From assembly GCF_014831675.1 (NCBI RefSeq), contig NZ_VJXY01000006.1, forward strand, positions 1 through 64,000: a stretch of 64,000 bases of DNA, read 5' to 3'. The stretch's first letter is position 1; every line of letters begins with the position of its first letter. The translations under genes were made by a program, and so were the position numbers. The notes under the pieces were generated by a model. The model was given only the letters and a program-made list of their open reading frames with translations. It searched no databases and was not told the origin of the DNA. Shown one piece after another: positions 1-8,408 of this stretch. The DNA is from Komarekiella delphini-convector SJRDD-AB1. Lineage in GTDB: Bacteria; Cyanobacteriota; Cyanobacteriia; Cyanobacteriales; Nostocaceae.

Positions 1-171
1 CAAAATCCTGTTGAAGATATTTGGTTACACGCCAAACGATTCATCAGAGAGTTTTATTTTTTCTGTCATTCTTTTACTGTAGTCAAAGCGTTATTTGAAA
101 TCTCAATTCATTGTCAATTTTTTGACTACCCAAAGCTTCATGAGTATGGTGTTTTCTCAGAAATGACTTAG
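1..171 (+). mobile_element. IS630-family transposase, C-terminal end (cut by window edge)
   Basis: Frame 1 is open from base 1 to a TAG at 169-171 (56 residues visible). It begins QNPVEDIWLHAKRFIREFY, the conserved end of the DDE_3 domain of IS630/Tc1-type transposases, where a P-(I/V)-E-x-x-W block carries the last catalytic Glu. The sequence just after, ending GGATTGCTATA, looks like an IS630 terminal end with its TA target at about 179-180; that boundary is inferred. The start of the element lies outside the window, so its completeness is unknown. Confidence 0.7.
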
Positions 172-180
172 GATTGCTAT

Positions 181-1221
181 AGTCGTAAACTCTTTGTTAA
201 ACAAGAACGTTACGATCGCCAAGGAAATGCAGCAGGTGAATTTCAGCATGAATGGCAGTTTTATGAGCTTTTGCAGCGCTTCCCAGAGTTAAAGCACATT
301 CATCCCTGGGTTCCAGAAATACTCCACTTTGATGCCAATTACTCAGTCCTTGTTTGCAGTTACCTGGATAGCTATCGTGATTTGTCAGATTTCTATGCTA
401 AGGAAAATGTCTTTCCAACTGAGCTTGCAGCTACTTTAGGAAGTGTGGTGGCTACAATTCATCGTGCAACGCTAGACCGTCAAGAATACAAAGATTTCCT
501 AACTCAACATTCTCAAGATGAGTTTATCTATCGAGTTTCTGACTACACTCGAAGTTTAGATCGGGTTGAACCAGAAATTTTTGGTACAGTTCCGGTGGAT
601 GGCATCAAGTTTTTTGTTCTCTATCAACGCTATGAAAGCTTAAGGCAAGCAGTCGCAGAACTAGGTGCAAGTTCCGAACCATGTTGTTTGACGCATAATG
701 ATCTGAAGCTAAACAACATTCTTTTATATCGGGATTGGGAACAATCTCTCAGCCAGAATGCACCATCTAGTCCCAATCTTGTGCGTGTTTTAGATTGGGA
801 GAGGTCTGCATGGGGAGACCCCGCTGCTGATTTAGGAGCAATTATTGCTAGCTACCTGCAACTTTGGTTAAACAGCTTAATTATCACTAAAAATTTGAGT
901 ATCGAAGAATCTGTGCAATTAGCAACGGTTCCGTTGGAAAAAGTGCAACCTTCTATTGCCGCTCTGACTCAAGCTTATTTGAATAACTTTCCAGAAATTT
1001 TAGAGCGTCGTCTTAATTTTTTGCAAAGAGCTATTCAGTTCGCTGGATTAACCTTAATTCAACAAGTTCAGGCGGGAATTCAGTATCAAAAAACCTTTGG
1101 AAACATGGGAATTGCTATGCTTCAAGTCGCTAAGTCTTTGTTATGTACTCCAAAACAATCAGCGCCAACGGTTTTTGGCAAAGCGATCGCTGAATTTCCC
1201 TCTGCTATTTTTCTGACCTAA
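181..1221 (+). pseudogene. 5'-truncated APH-family phosphotransferase (TvaC/LxmK-like RiPP kinase)
   Basis: The reading frame after the transposase stop (from about base 172) encodes a kinase-like protein at once, with no ATG, GTG or TTG until a TTG at 271. The part before 271 includes LFVKQERYD, which resembles the ATP-binding Lys strand, so translation from 271 (316 residues) would lack it. The catalytic loop is intact (THNDLKLNNIL, Asp about residue 144 counted from 271), as is the metal-binding segment LDWERSAWGDPAADLG. The family phosphorylates Ser/Thr of a precursor peptide; with a HopA1 partner, as in the next gene, this gives dehydroamino acids in thioamitides and class V lanthipeptides. 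The missing N-terminus probably lies on the other side of the IS element. It could still be expressed as a fragment; loss of function is the simpler reading. Confidence 0.7.
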
Positions 1222-1244
1222 GTTCTTTTCGTTTCAACCAGACC

Positions 1245-2372
1245 ATGATCAAGCTGCTGGATTCTGCACATAGTCAAATACTGGATGATTTTACATCCCA
1301 ACTGCAAAGTTCTCTGCAAGATATTGTCAACAAAGTTAAAATCGAATCCAACTTTTGTATTAGCCATCCAGATTACAAACCTTTAAAACTACCAGATCAA
1401 ATGGTAGAGCGTCTGCATCAGTTACCTTCTGATATGCAACACAAGCATCTCACTCAACAACTGAGCAATTTTCTTTACGGCATTTATTACAACGCTTCTT
1501 TACGTTCTGTTCTTAGTTCAGATACCGATTCAACAAGTTATTTACTGCTTGACCAAGAGCCAGAAAATAAAACTTTTTTGGGAGTTGACCTAGAGTTTTA
1601 CGAGCAATTGCACAATAACAATAGCGGTACTGGCTACTTTGATCCTGATTGGTTTGTGGTTAGGCAAGAAAGCGATGGACAACTTGCAGTACTCAAACAA
1701 GAGCTAACCCTACATATTGAACGCAGCAGACATCTGCAATTAGCTGAGCAATCTGCTGCTGTTGGTGAAAAAGTAGCTATTAAGATGCCTCAGAATTTTG
1801 TGCAAAACGGATTCTACATGGCAGTTGGGAATGCTGGGCCCGATGACCATCGAGATCCAGATGGACATTCTGGAACTGTACGCGTCTATTTTAATCTCAC
1901 TACTGAAGGTGCAGTTGCAGTGATGGCTAATTTGACACGACGCATGAATGATTTGTTTATTCCCTTCACTTTCAAGGCATTGTATAACCCAGAAGACTAC
2001 GGGAGATACGACTCAGCTGTTCTCTACTTTCAAAAAAGCAATTACTTAACTGTACTGCCAACTCTGGAAGCTATTTATATAGAGGAAAGAGCACATTTTA
2101 AAATAGAAGTTCCTCTATTCACCAAACAACTAGCACCAGGAATAGGACTGGCAGAGGAGCCAGACCAAAAATTCTCCACACAAGAAAGTTTTGGCACTAA
2201 CCGCTGCCAAATTGTTGCTAATGGTTTATTGGACGCTTGGCTTTCTGGGGATGAATCCTCGGAAGGACGCATAAATAAAATCCTTCAACATTTTTCTCTC
2301 TTGGGGATAGACTGGCAGCGTGCTTACCTAAATGCCAGTTCTGAAGATATCTACACACCATTAGAAGTATGA
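1245..2372 (+). CDS. HopA1-family protein (TvaD/LxmY-like lyase)
   Basis: 375 residues, starting ATG 23 bases after the kinase. The C-terminal two thirds match the HopA1 effector family as I recognise it: a KMPQNFVQNGFYMAVGNAG segment, a basic/aspartate block DDHRDPDGHSGTVRVYFNL, and a RYDSAVLYFQ segment typical of the cyanobacterial members. HopA1-fold proteins of RiPP clusters are phospho-Ser/Thr lyases that eliminate phosphate installed by a partner APH-type kinase (TvaC/TvaD in thioviridamide, LxmK/LxmY in lexapeptide). The adjacent APH gene supports that role. The stop overlaps the next start (ATGA at 2369-2372), so the operon is translationally coupled. The substrate peptide is unknown and no precursor gene is visible. 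Confidence 0.8.
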   Translation: MIKLLDSAHSQILDDFTSQLQSSLQDIVNKVKIESNFCISHPDYKPLKLPDQMVERLHQLPSDMQHKHLTQQLSNFLYGIYYNASLRSVLSSDTDSTSYLLLDQEPENKTFLGVDLEFYEQLHNNNSGTGYFDPDWFVVRQESDGQLAVLKQELTLHIERSRHLQLAEQSAAVGEKVAIKMPQNFVQNGFYMAVGNAGPDDHRDPDGHSGTVRVYFNLTTEGAVAVMANLTRRMNDLFIPFTFKALYNPEDYGRYDSAVLYFQKSNYLTVLPTLEAIYIEERAHFKIEVPLFTKQLAPGIGLAEEPDQKFSTQESFGTNRCQIVANGLLDAWLSGDESSEGRINKILQHFSLLGIDWQRAYLNASSEDIYTPLEV

Positions 2373-3385
2373 AAATATTTGATCTTCCTGCGAAATCTTC
2401 GGTACTGTCGTCAGATGCATCAAATCATGTAGTTAACGAGTATTCAAACTCTGATTTACCGTTTTATCGCAAACTTGGACGAACCGATCTCACAGTCAGT
2501 TGTTTAGGTATTGGAGGTGGTGGTAGTATTTCCAGCGAGGATACTCTTCATGCCTTCGATCAAGGAATTAATTACTTTTTCTACTCCAGCGATTTACATC
2601 ACTATATCTATAGTCCCATGTCTGATGCCCTACGACAGCTATGCGGTCGTAGTTCTTCAGTGCGAGAGAAAGTAGTTTTGGCAACTGTGACTTACCTTAA
2701 AGGTACAGAAGCAGCAACAGCAGCTTTGCTAGATCAGTTTACAGAACTGAAAATGGACTATATAGATGTGTTTTTCTGGGGTTGGATTGGCCATAATGAT
2801 GGAGCAATTTTTGAAGATAGTATGCATACCTCTCGTGACTTGAGAGGTTCTAATAGCATTTATCATCGTCTGATTGAGAGAATGATTGGCACTTCAGAAC
2901 GCATGAAGAAAATGGGTATCGTTCGCTACGTAGGTGCTTCTTTTCATGACCTGAATCTAGCTCAGCAGTGGGTAGATAGTCCTTTACTTGATGTGGTGAT
3001 GGTCAGACACAATGTCGCTCACCGTCATGCTCAGGATTATGTCTTCAAGCATCTGGATGCTAACAACCCTCAACGACCAGGGGTTGTAACATTTAAGTCT
3101 GCTGGGATGTTGAATCCTCTTTGGGAAACTCCCGCAGGTTTACCAAAAGATTGTTGGCAACCTTCGGTTCCTGATTTATACCGCTACTCTTTGAGCCAAA
3201 ACTGTGTGGATGTTGCCTTGATGGGCCCGGAAAAGCGAGAACACATAGATGCTGCGATCGCAGGTGTTAAGCAAGGCAAACTAAAGCCAAATGAAATTGA
3301 TTATCTCAACTTATATGGTGATTTACATCGCGATCGCTTGTCAATCGAAGAAGTATCACCTCAACGACTCATTTACCAAGCATAA
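2369..3385 (+). CDS. Degenerate aldo/keto reductase-like protein
   Basis: 338 residues, overlapping the HopA1 gene by 4 bases. The first 30 or so residues are an extension; then RKLGRTDLTVSCLGIGGGG matches the opening strand of aldo/keto reductases, and the GIN-, DYID- and late barrel segments follow in order. The catalytic Asp/Tyr/Lys/His tetrad seems lost: the FFDTA-type motif reads FFYSS (about residues 70-74), the ATK Lys is Val (about 107) and the YIDLxxxH His is Gly (about 138). It is therefore probably not a standard reductase and may be a scaffold or a repurposed barrel acting on the peptide. Its tight coupling to the HopA1 gene suggests a joint role. Confidence 0.7.
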   Translation: MKIFDLPAKSSVLSSDASNHVVNEYSNSDLPFYRKLGRTDLTVSCLGIGGGGSISSEDTLHAFDQGINYFFYSSDLHHYIYSPMSDALRQLCGRSSSVREKVVLATVTYLKGTEAATAALLDQFTELKMDYIDVFFWGWIGHNDGAIFEDSMHTSRDLRGSNSIYHRLIERMIGTSERMKKMGIVRYVGASFHDLNLAQQWVDSPLLDVVMVRHNVAHRHAQDYVFKHLDANNPQRPGVVTFKSAGMLNPLWETPAGLPKDCWQPSVPDLYRYSLSQNCVDVALMGPEKREHIDAAIAGVKQGKLKPNEIDYLNLYGDLHRDRLSIEEVSPQRLIYQA

Positions 3386-3390
3386 TAAAC

Positions 3391-4155
3391 ATGAAAGACA
3401 ATTCTGCAACAATCTCACTACCTAAAGTATCAACAGCAACAGATGAAAAAGTTATCCAGTATCTACGCTATTCATGCAAATTTGCAGAATTTGCTGATTT
3501 AGCTGAGCGAGATGCTCTAGTTTTAAGCGTTTGTGAACAGTTTGGTATTACTGTTTCTGAAGACGAGTTGCAAGCGGCAGGAGATATCTTTCGCCAAGAA
3601 TACAAATTGCTAGATGCTGCTGAAACCTTTAATTGGTTTGACCAGCAGCAAATTGCTGTACAAGATTGGTCTCAAGGTATTCAAGTAGCACTGCTGACGA
3701 AAAAGCTCAAAGAGCATCTTTTTGCAGACGACGCCGATTTTTTCTATTTGCATAATCGCGATAGCTGTAAACGCGTTGCTCTTTCTCAAATTTTAGTACG
3801 TGATCTCACAACTGCTTTGAAGATAATCCAACAGATCAAAGAGGATAAAGCTTTTTTTTGTAGCTTAGCACTACAACATTCTCAAGGTAAGCAATCGAAA
3901 GAAAGTGGTGGCTTCGTTGGTGTTCGTTTTCTGGCAGAACTATTATCAGAGCTTGCACAAGCTATTGTTAATGGCAAAGAAGGTGAAGTAATTGGCCCAA
4001 TTCAGACAAAACTAGGCTACCACATATTGAAGATTGAGAAGTGGTTTCCTAGTGAATTTAATGAAATTAAAGAGCAAATTTTGGAAATTATGTTTCAAGC
4101 ATGGTTGAATGAGAAAAATGGCTCTAACTCTGAAACTCCGATAGAGAAAAACTGA
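3391..4155 (+). CDS. Parvulin-type peptidyl-prolyl isomerase
   Basis: 254 residues, 5 bases after the reductase-like gene. Residues about 20-110 are helical and SurA-like. Residues about 125-222 form a parvulin (PpiC) domain: RVALSQILVRD at the start, HSQGKQSKESGGFVG in the middle and KLGYHILKIEKW at the end, the usual parvulin landmarks. No signal peptide or membrane segment is seen, so it appears cytoplasmic. Cyanobacteria often place such isomerases beside HlyD/ABC peptide exporters and RiPP genes, where they may hold or isomerise the substrate before export. That role is inference from context; it is the last gene of this operon. Confidence 0.8.
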   Translation: MKDNSATISLPKVSTATDEKVIQYLRYSCKFAEFADLAERDALVLSVCEQFGITVSEDELQAAGDIFRQEYKLLDAAETFNWFDQQQIAVQDWSQGIQVALLTKKLKEHLFADDADFFYLHNRDSCKRVALSQILVRDLTTALKIIQQIKEDKAFFCSLALQHSQGKQSKESGGFVGVRFLAELLSELAQAIVNGKEGEVIGPIQTKLGYHILKIEKWFPSEFNEIKEQILEIMFQAWLNEKNGSNSETPIEKN

Positions 4156-4184
4156 CTTGAAAATATACTCCGCGCTGCTGTATT

Positions 4185-4213
4185 CTACTAATTACTACAG
4201 TAGTAATTAGTAG
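4185..4213. repeat. Perfect 13-bp dyad between the RiPP operon and the sensor kinase
   Basis: CTACTAATTACTA (4185-4197) is followed by a 3-base loop and TAGTAATTAGTAG (4201-4213). On the + strand the stem is followed by A residues, and on the - strand the T run comes before the stem, so it does not have the layout of an intrinsic terminator in either direction. It sits 30 bases after the + strand operon. It could be a weak terminator, an operator or a decayed mobile repeat. The rest of 4214-4440 is AT-rich with no gene seen. Confidence 0.6.
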
Positions 4214-4440
4214 AAAAAACACTAATTTAATACCTTGTTAGTGATTTTTTAATTCCTACGGAAAGAATTGATAATTGATATCTGTGTAATCATTTTTTTA
4301 TTTAAAACTGTAGTGATAAATACTTAATTGTATTAACTTTTAATCAAATAAAGTATTAGTTTATTGAATAAGATTATCGATTTATTAACAGATTAAAAAC
4401 ATTATATTTTTCTCTGCTTAAAGTTATACAATATACAACG

Positions 4441-5631
4441 CTAAGCCTCGTGTAATGGAACCATTACTTGAATAGCAGTACCTTTATTGATCTGGGTATT
4501 AATTTTAAGCTCACCACCTAGTAGTTGCACCCGTTCTTGCATTCCCCGCAATCCAAACCCAGAACGAGGAAGCTCACTATCAAAGCCTCTACCATCATCA
4601 GTTAATTCTAGGATAATAGCCGAAACAGTAGAGTAACCCCGCAACGTTACACAACAAGCATGAGCGTGTTTTTGAATATTAGTAAGTCCTTCTTGCACAA
4701 TGCAATAGAGTTGATGGCTAGTTTGAAGAGGTAATTTTGGCAGACTCACATCTACACGAATTGTAAAGCTTTGGTTTTGTTTCACTTGTTCTACTAAAGT
4801 ACTCAAAGCTTCATTGAGATTAAAATCTTTTGAGCGCATTGTTTGTACTGCAATGCGTACATCTTGTAAGCATTGTTTTGCAAGAATTTTGGCAGTATCT
4901 AGAGCTTGTACTGCTTGTTCGGGTTTGCGCTGGCGTAATCTCTGTACTAATTCTAATTGCACATCGAGAGTAGTAAGCGTGTGTCCCAGAGTATCATGGA
5001 CTTCTCGAGCAATGCGGGTACGCTCCAAAGTTGCTGCTAAGACTTCTACTTCTTGAGCAAGAGTAACTGCTTGCTGACGGCTTTTTTGTTCTGCAAGTAC
5101 AACAAAGCTCATTAGAATTACAAACACACTAGCTGCTAAATAATAACCAACATCTTGAATTAGAGAGTCTATAATAATTTGCTTAGTGTCTTCCGCAGTT
5201 GGAGGATTAACAGAACTCAACCACTCGATTGCTCGCGGAAAAGTTGAAAACGATATGAGGCTCCAAGCTAATCCTGTAGCTATTACGGTGATAATTACAT
5301 CTTTGCGTCCCAATAAAAAGCAACTTTTGGCAATAATGATATGAACTAATATTGTATCTAGATTAAAACCAATTAACCTGATGGATAGCAATAGTAAAAT
5401 TTCTAAAAAAATATATGCCCTTCTCTGATTAATATTATGCTTAATTGGAAATATTAGGCTTAATAAAGCAAAAGCAAATATAAAGGGTAAAATTACTATT
5501 TTAGGTGTATTTGGTAAGTAGTAAATGGCGCTGCTTGTTAAACAAATAAAAGTGGTAACAAGCAAAAGTGTCCATTCAGCATATAGAATAGTACGGCGAA
5601 TAGAAGGAAAAGTACTTTTGATTTCATTCAT
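4441..5631 (-). CDS. NarL-type membrane sensor histidine kinase
   Basis: 396 residues. The N-terminal half (about 1-185) has five or six hydrophobic segments and no recognisable soluble sensor domain. A HisKA_3 dimerisation domain follows with the H-box REVHDTLGHTLTTLD (His about residue 212), then an HATPase_c domain with an N-box-like IVQEGLTNIQKHAH and the G-boxes DDGRGF and GFGLRGMQERV. These are the marks of NarL/DesK-type kinases that signal to LuxR-type response regulators. No regulator is encoded in the window. It is the last gene of the - strand export operon, 40 bases after the cyclic-peptide exporter, so it may sense cargo or envelope stress; that link is inferred from position only. 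Confidence 0.88.
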   Translation of the reverse strand: MNEIKSTFPSIRRTILYAEWTLLLVTTFICLTSSAIYYLPNTPKIVILPFIFAFALLSLIFPIKHNINQRRAYIFLEILLLLSIRLIGFNLDTILVHIIIAKSCFLLGRKDVIITVIATGLAWSLISFSTFPRAIEWLSSVNPPTAEDTKQIIIDSLIQDVGYYLAASVFVILMSFVVLAEQKSRQQAVTLAQEVEVLAATLERTRIAREVHDTLGHTLTTLDVQLELVQRLRQRKPEQAVQALDTAKILAKQCLQDVRIAVQTMRSKDFNLNEALSTLVEQVKQNQSFTIRVDVSLPKLPLQTSHQLYCIVQEGLTNIQKHAHACCVTLRGYSTVSAIILELTDDGRGFDSELPRSGFGLRGMQERVQLLGGELKINTQINKGTAIQVMVPLHEA

Positions 5632-5671
5632 CGGTATTGAATTAGTAAATTTCTATTAGTATAATTAATTG

Positions 5672-7285
5672 CTACCTTGAAACTATCTTGCCATAATCTA
5701 ACTTAATTAGTTTATCTGCTAAATAAAAATAGCGATCGTCATGAGTAATCGCCAGTATAGTTTTGCCTTGATGCTTGAGTTCTGGTAAAAGCTGTTTGTA
5801 AAATATCTCTCGAAAGTAAGGGTCTTGATCGGCAGCCCACTCATCAAATAAATAAATTGGGCGATCTTCTAAGTATGCTGTTAGAAGTGCCAGTCTCTTA
5901 CGTTGCCCGTGAGAAAGATTTAGAGTTGATAGTGAACCTTCCTTAATCTCAACTTTATGTTCTAATTGAAGCTTTTGTAAATACTCAAAAGCTTCAGCGT
6001 TCAGATTATCGGAACTAATCCCAAAGAACCTTTCAAATAAATAAAAATCAGAAAATACAGTAGAAAATAGCTGGCGGTATTGCTCTCGGTTATTTTCTGT
6101 TATTGGTTTACCGTCTAGAAGAATTTCACCTGATTCTGGAACATATAAACCTGTAATTAACTTGGCAAGCGAGGATTTACCACTGCCATTGCCACCAATA
6201 ATAAAAATCACATTTCCTGGACGGAATGTTAGATTAATCGGCCCTAATAAAAAATTTTTGGCTTCACCCTCTCGAAAATATGAATACTTTACGTCAACTA
6301 GTTCCAGACTGTGAAAAGCTGGTGGTAAATTAATGGATTCGTTTGAAATAACTTCAGAATTACTGGCTAGAGCTAATCCTAAATTTTGAATTTTATTGAT
6401 TGCAACATTTCCCTGGATTATCTGTGGAAACATCTGTAAAATATTTGAAATTGGATCGTTTAAAAAGGTAATTACTAGAGCATATCCAGACAGTAATGTT
6501 GTGTTAATTCCTGCAAGTTTTGGAGCAACAAAAAGTAACATACCCAAGATACTAAAAAAGAACAGTTGGCCAAGATAAGAGGTAAATCCTAGAAGGGTAA
6601 TACTAATGACGTTGTAACGCCGTCGAGATTCCGCTGTGACTTGAAATTCTTGTGTTACAAAGGCTTGACGACGATAGCTATTTAGTTTGAGTTCTTTAAT
6701 ACCATCTATGATTGTTTGAAAATGTCTGAACATGTAATCTTGCTGTTCGCGGGCAAGTTCCATCAATTTTTCAGACCTTGTTAGAAAAATCTGAATTACT
6801 ACGACTGCTAGCAAAAGAAAGATAAATATACTAAGAAAGATTTGCCATGAAAGAATGCTTAGGTATGCTAAACAACCAATAATTAGCGCAAAATCAATAA
6901 ATAGAAATGGTAGAACGATCGCAGAATCAGAAATTTTGTCCACATCATCTGTCAAGGTTGCTAGTAACCGATTAGCTCCCAGTTCTTCCAGGTAACGTAA
7001 GGGACAAGCTAAAATCCAATCTACTAAACGTTGTCTAAGCCTAACAATGGCTGATTGAGATAAACTCACCAGAAAATATTGAGAAAGTGTCCCTGTAATC
7101 ATCATCACAATTAGCAATTGAATAAAATTCCAGAGAAGTCGATTATCAATTGGATGATTAGCATTAATAGTGTCGTTGATCAGGGCAATAAGTAAAACAC
7201 TACAAGTACCACTAATAGTACCTAAAATAAGAGAAATTACTATTAGACGCCACGAAGTACGGACTAAAAACCAGATGAGATTCAT
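5672..7285 (-). CDS. Cyclic-peptide-type ABC exporter (SyrD/PvdE family)
   Basis: 537 residues, shorter than a standard ABC half-transporter. Six membrane helices fill about residues 1-310, followed by an ATPase with Walker A GGNGSGKSS (about residue 365), signature LSHGQRKRLAL and Walker B IYLFDEWAADQDP. The short length, the LSHGQRKR signature and the DEWAADQDP motif are typical of the cyclic peptide exporter family (SyrD, PvdE, microcin-type exporters), which move non-ribosomal or ribosomal peptides across the inner membrane. It lies downstream of the DevA-like gene on the same strand. Presence near the HopA1 operon makes a peptide cargo attractive but unproven. Confidence 0.87.
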   Translation of the reverse strand: MNLIWFLVRTSWRLIVISLILGTISGTCSVLLIALINDTINANHPIDNRLLWNFIQLLIVMMITGTLSQYFLVSLSQSAIVRLRQRLVDWILACPLRYLEELGANRLLATLTDDVDKISDSAIVLPFLFIDFALIIGCLAYLSILSWQIFLSIFIFLLLAVVVIQIFLTRSEKLMELAREQQDYMFRHFQTIIDGIKELKLNSYRRQAFVTQEFQVTAESRRRYNVISITLLGFTSYLGQLFFFSILGMLLFVAPKLAGINTTLLSGYALVITFLNDPISNILQMFPQIIQGNVAINKIQNLGLALASNSEVISNESINLPPAFHSLELVDVKYSYFREGEAKNFLLGPINLTFRPGNVIFIIGGNGSGKSSLAKLITGLYVPESGEILLDGKPITENNREQYRQLFSTVFSDFYLFERFFGISSDNLNAEAFEYLQKLQLEHKVEIKEGSLSTLNLSHGQRKRLALLTAYLEDRPIYLFDEWAADQDPYFREIFYKQLLPELKHQGKTILAITHDDRYFYLADKLIKLDYGKIVSR

Positions 7286-7334
7286 ATTGTTTACTTGATA
7301 AAATTAAGTGAACCATTTTATTTAAAAACTCTTT

Positions 7335-7355
7335 GTTGACTGTTGACTGTTGACT
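7335..7355. repeat. Short tandem heptamer repeat (3 x GTTGACT)
   Basis: Three perfect copies of GTTGACT lie in the 188-base gap between the cyclic-peptide exporter and the DevA-like gene, followed by an inverted GTCAAC. Such short tandemly repeated heptamers are common between genes in heterocystous cyanobacteria. No gene is seen in 7286-7473. Confidence 0.75.
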
Positions 7356-7473
7356 GTCAACGGTCTAACAAGGCGTCTTTCATCACCTACCGAGAAGGAA
7401 TGGGTTTTCCCAACGCCTTTTTATAATGAGTTATAAATTCATTTTATTAATTTAGAGATAGTTATAAAATCAG

Positions 7474-8178
7474 TCAGATTTCCAATTGCTTAATGCGGCC
7501 ATCTTCCATGTGAATAATCCGATCAGCAATATCTAAAATCCGATTATCGTGGGTTACAAGTAAAATAGCGCACTTTTGTTCCTTCGCTAGTTGCTGCATA
7601 ATATCTGCCACATCTCGACCAGATTTACTATCAAGAGCAGCCGTTGGTTCATCAGCTAAAACTAACTTTGGCTGACTCACTAATGCACGAGCGATCGCAA
7701 CTCTTTGCTTCTGTCCACCAGAAATGTTTTCTGGATAGTAATTCACACGCTCTCCTAAACCCACTGCTTCTAACATTGCCACAGAGTATTCTTTACGTTG
7801 ACTTCCAGAAAGATTTTCGTGTAGCTTTAATGAAATAGAAACATTTTCCCAAACAGTTAGACACTTGAGCAAATTATGTGCCTGAAAAATAAAACCAATT
7901 TGACTCCGAACCTGTATAAGTTTCTTTTTACTAGCAGCCTTTAACTCCTGACCCAAAACTTGTAAACTACCTTCTTGCATTGAGCGTAATCCACCGATCA
8001 AAGTGAGTAAGGTTGTTTTACCACTACCAGAATGACCGGTCAAAATTACAATTTCTCCTGGATTAACATCAAAATTAATATCCATAAGTACAGGTTTCTG
8101 CAAGGCTCCATTGCCAAAACTATGATTGAGATTACGGCTAGAAATGACAGGATTAGATTTTAATAAAGTTGCATTCAT
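7474..8178 (-). CDS. devA: DevA-like ABC transporter ATP-binding protein
   Basis: 234 residues. Walker A is GHSGSGKTTL, the signature is ISGGQKQRVAIARAL and Walker B is LVLADEPTAALD, with a switch His in LLVTHDNRI. This is the MacB/LolD/DevA subfamily, which powers FtsX-type permeases. In heterocystous cyanobacteria DevA works with DevB (adaptor) and DevC (permease) to export glycolipids through TolC; several DevBCA paralogues usually exist. Here the matching DevC-like and DevB-like genes lie upstream on the same strand but are separated by a glycosyltransferase and a hydroxylase. The symbol denotes the family, not the heterocyst locus itself. Confidence 0.88.
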   Translation of the reverse strand: MNATLLKSNPVISSRNLNHSFGNGALQKPVLMDINFDVNPGEIVILTGHSGSGKTTLLTLIGGLRSMQEGSLQVLGQELKAASKKKLIQVRSQIGFIFQAHNLLKCLTVWENVSISLKLHENLSGSQRKEYSVAMLEAVGLGERVNYYPENISGGQKQRVAIARALVSQPKLVLADEPTAALDSKSGRDVADIMQQLAKEQKCAILLVTHDNRILDIADRIIHMEDGRIKQLEI

Positions 8179-8408
8179 TGTTTAAGAATCAGAAATTATT
8201 TAGCTTTTCAATTTTGGTGATGAATAAAGATTAAAAAACTAAAAACTACAATAGTTTAGTTAACTTTCAAGAAATACGTAGATATTGGATAGTTGCTTTT
8301 GATAAATCCCAGGTATGGGTTGAGGAATTCATCAGTTCCGTTAGCAATCAGGGAATGTTTTATCAAAAAGGTTTAAGGTCTATGACACTTATACAACAAG
8401 GATTTTAA

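Noticed and set aside
1-270. Transposase-kinase fusion protein
   Set aside because: The two share a frame but are separated by a TAG at 169-171; a read-through product is not supported.
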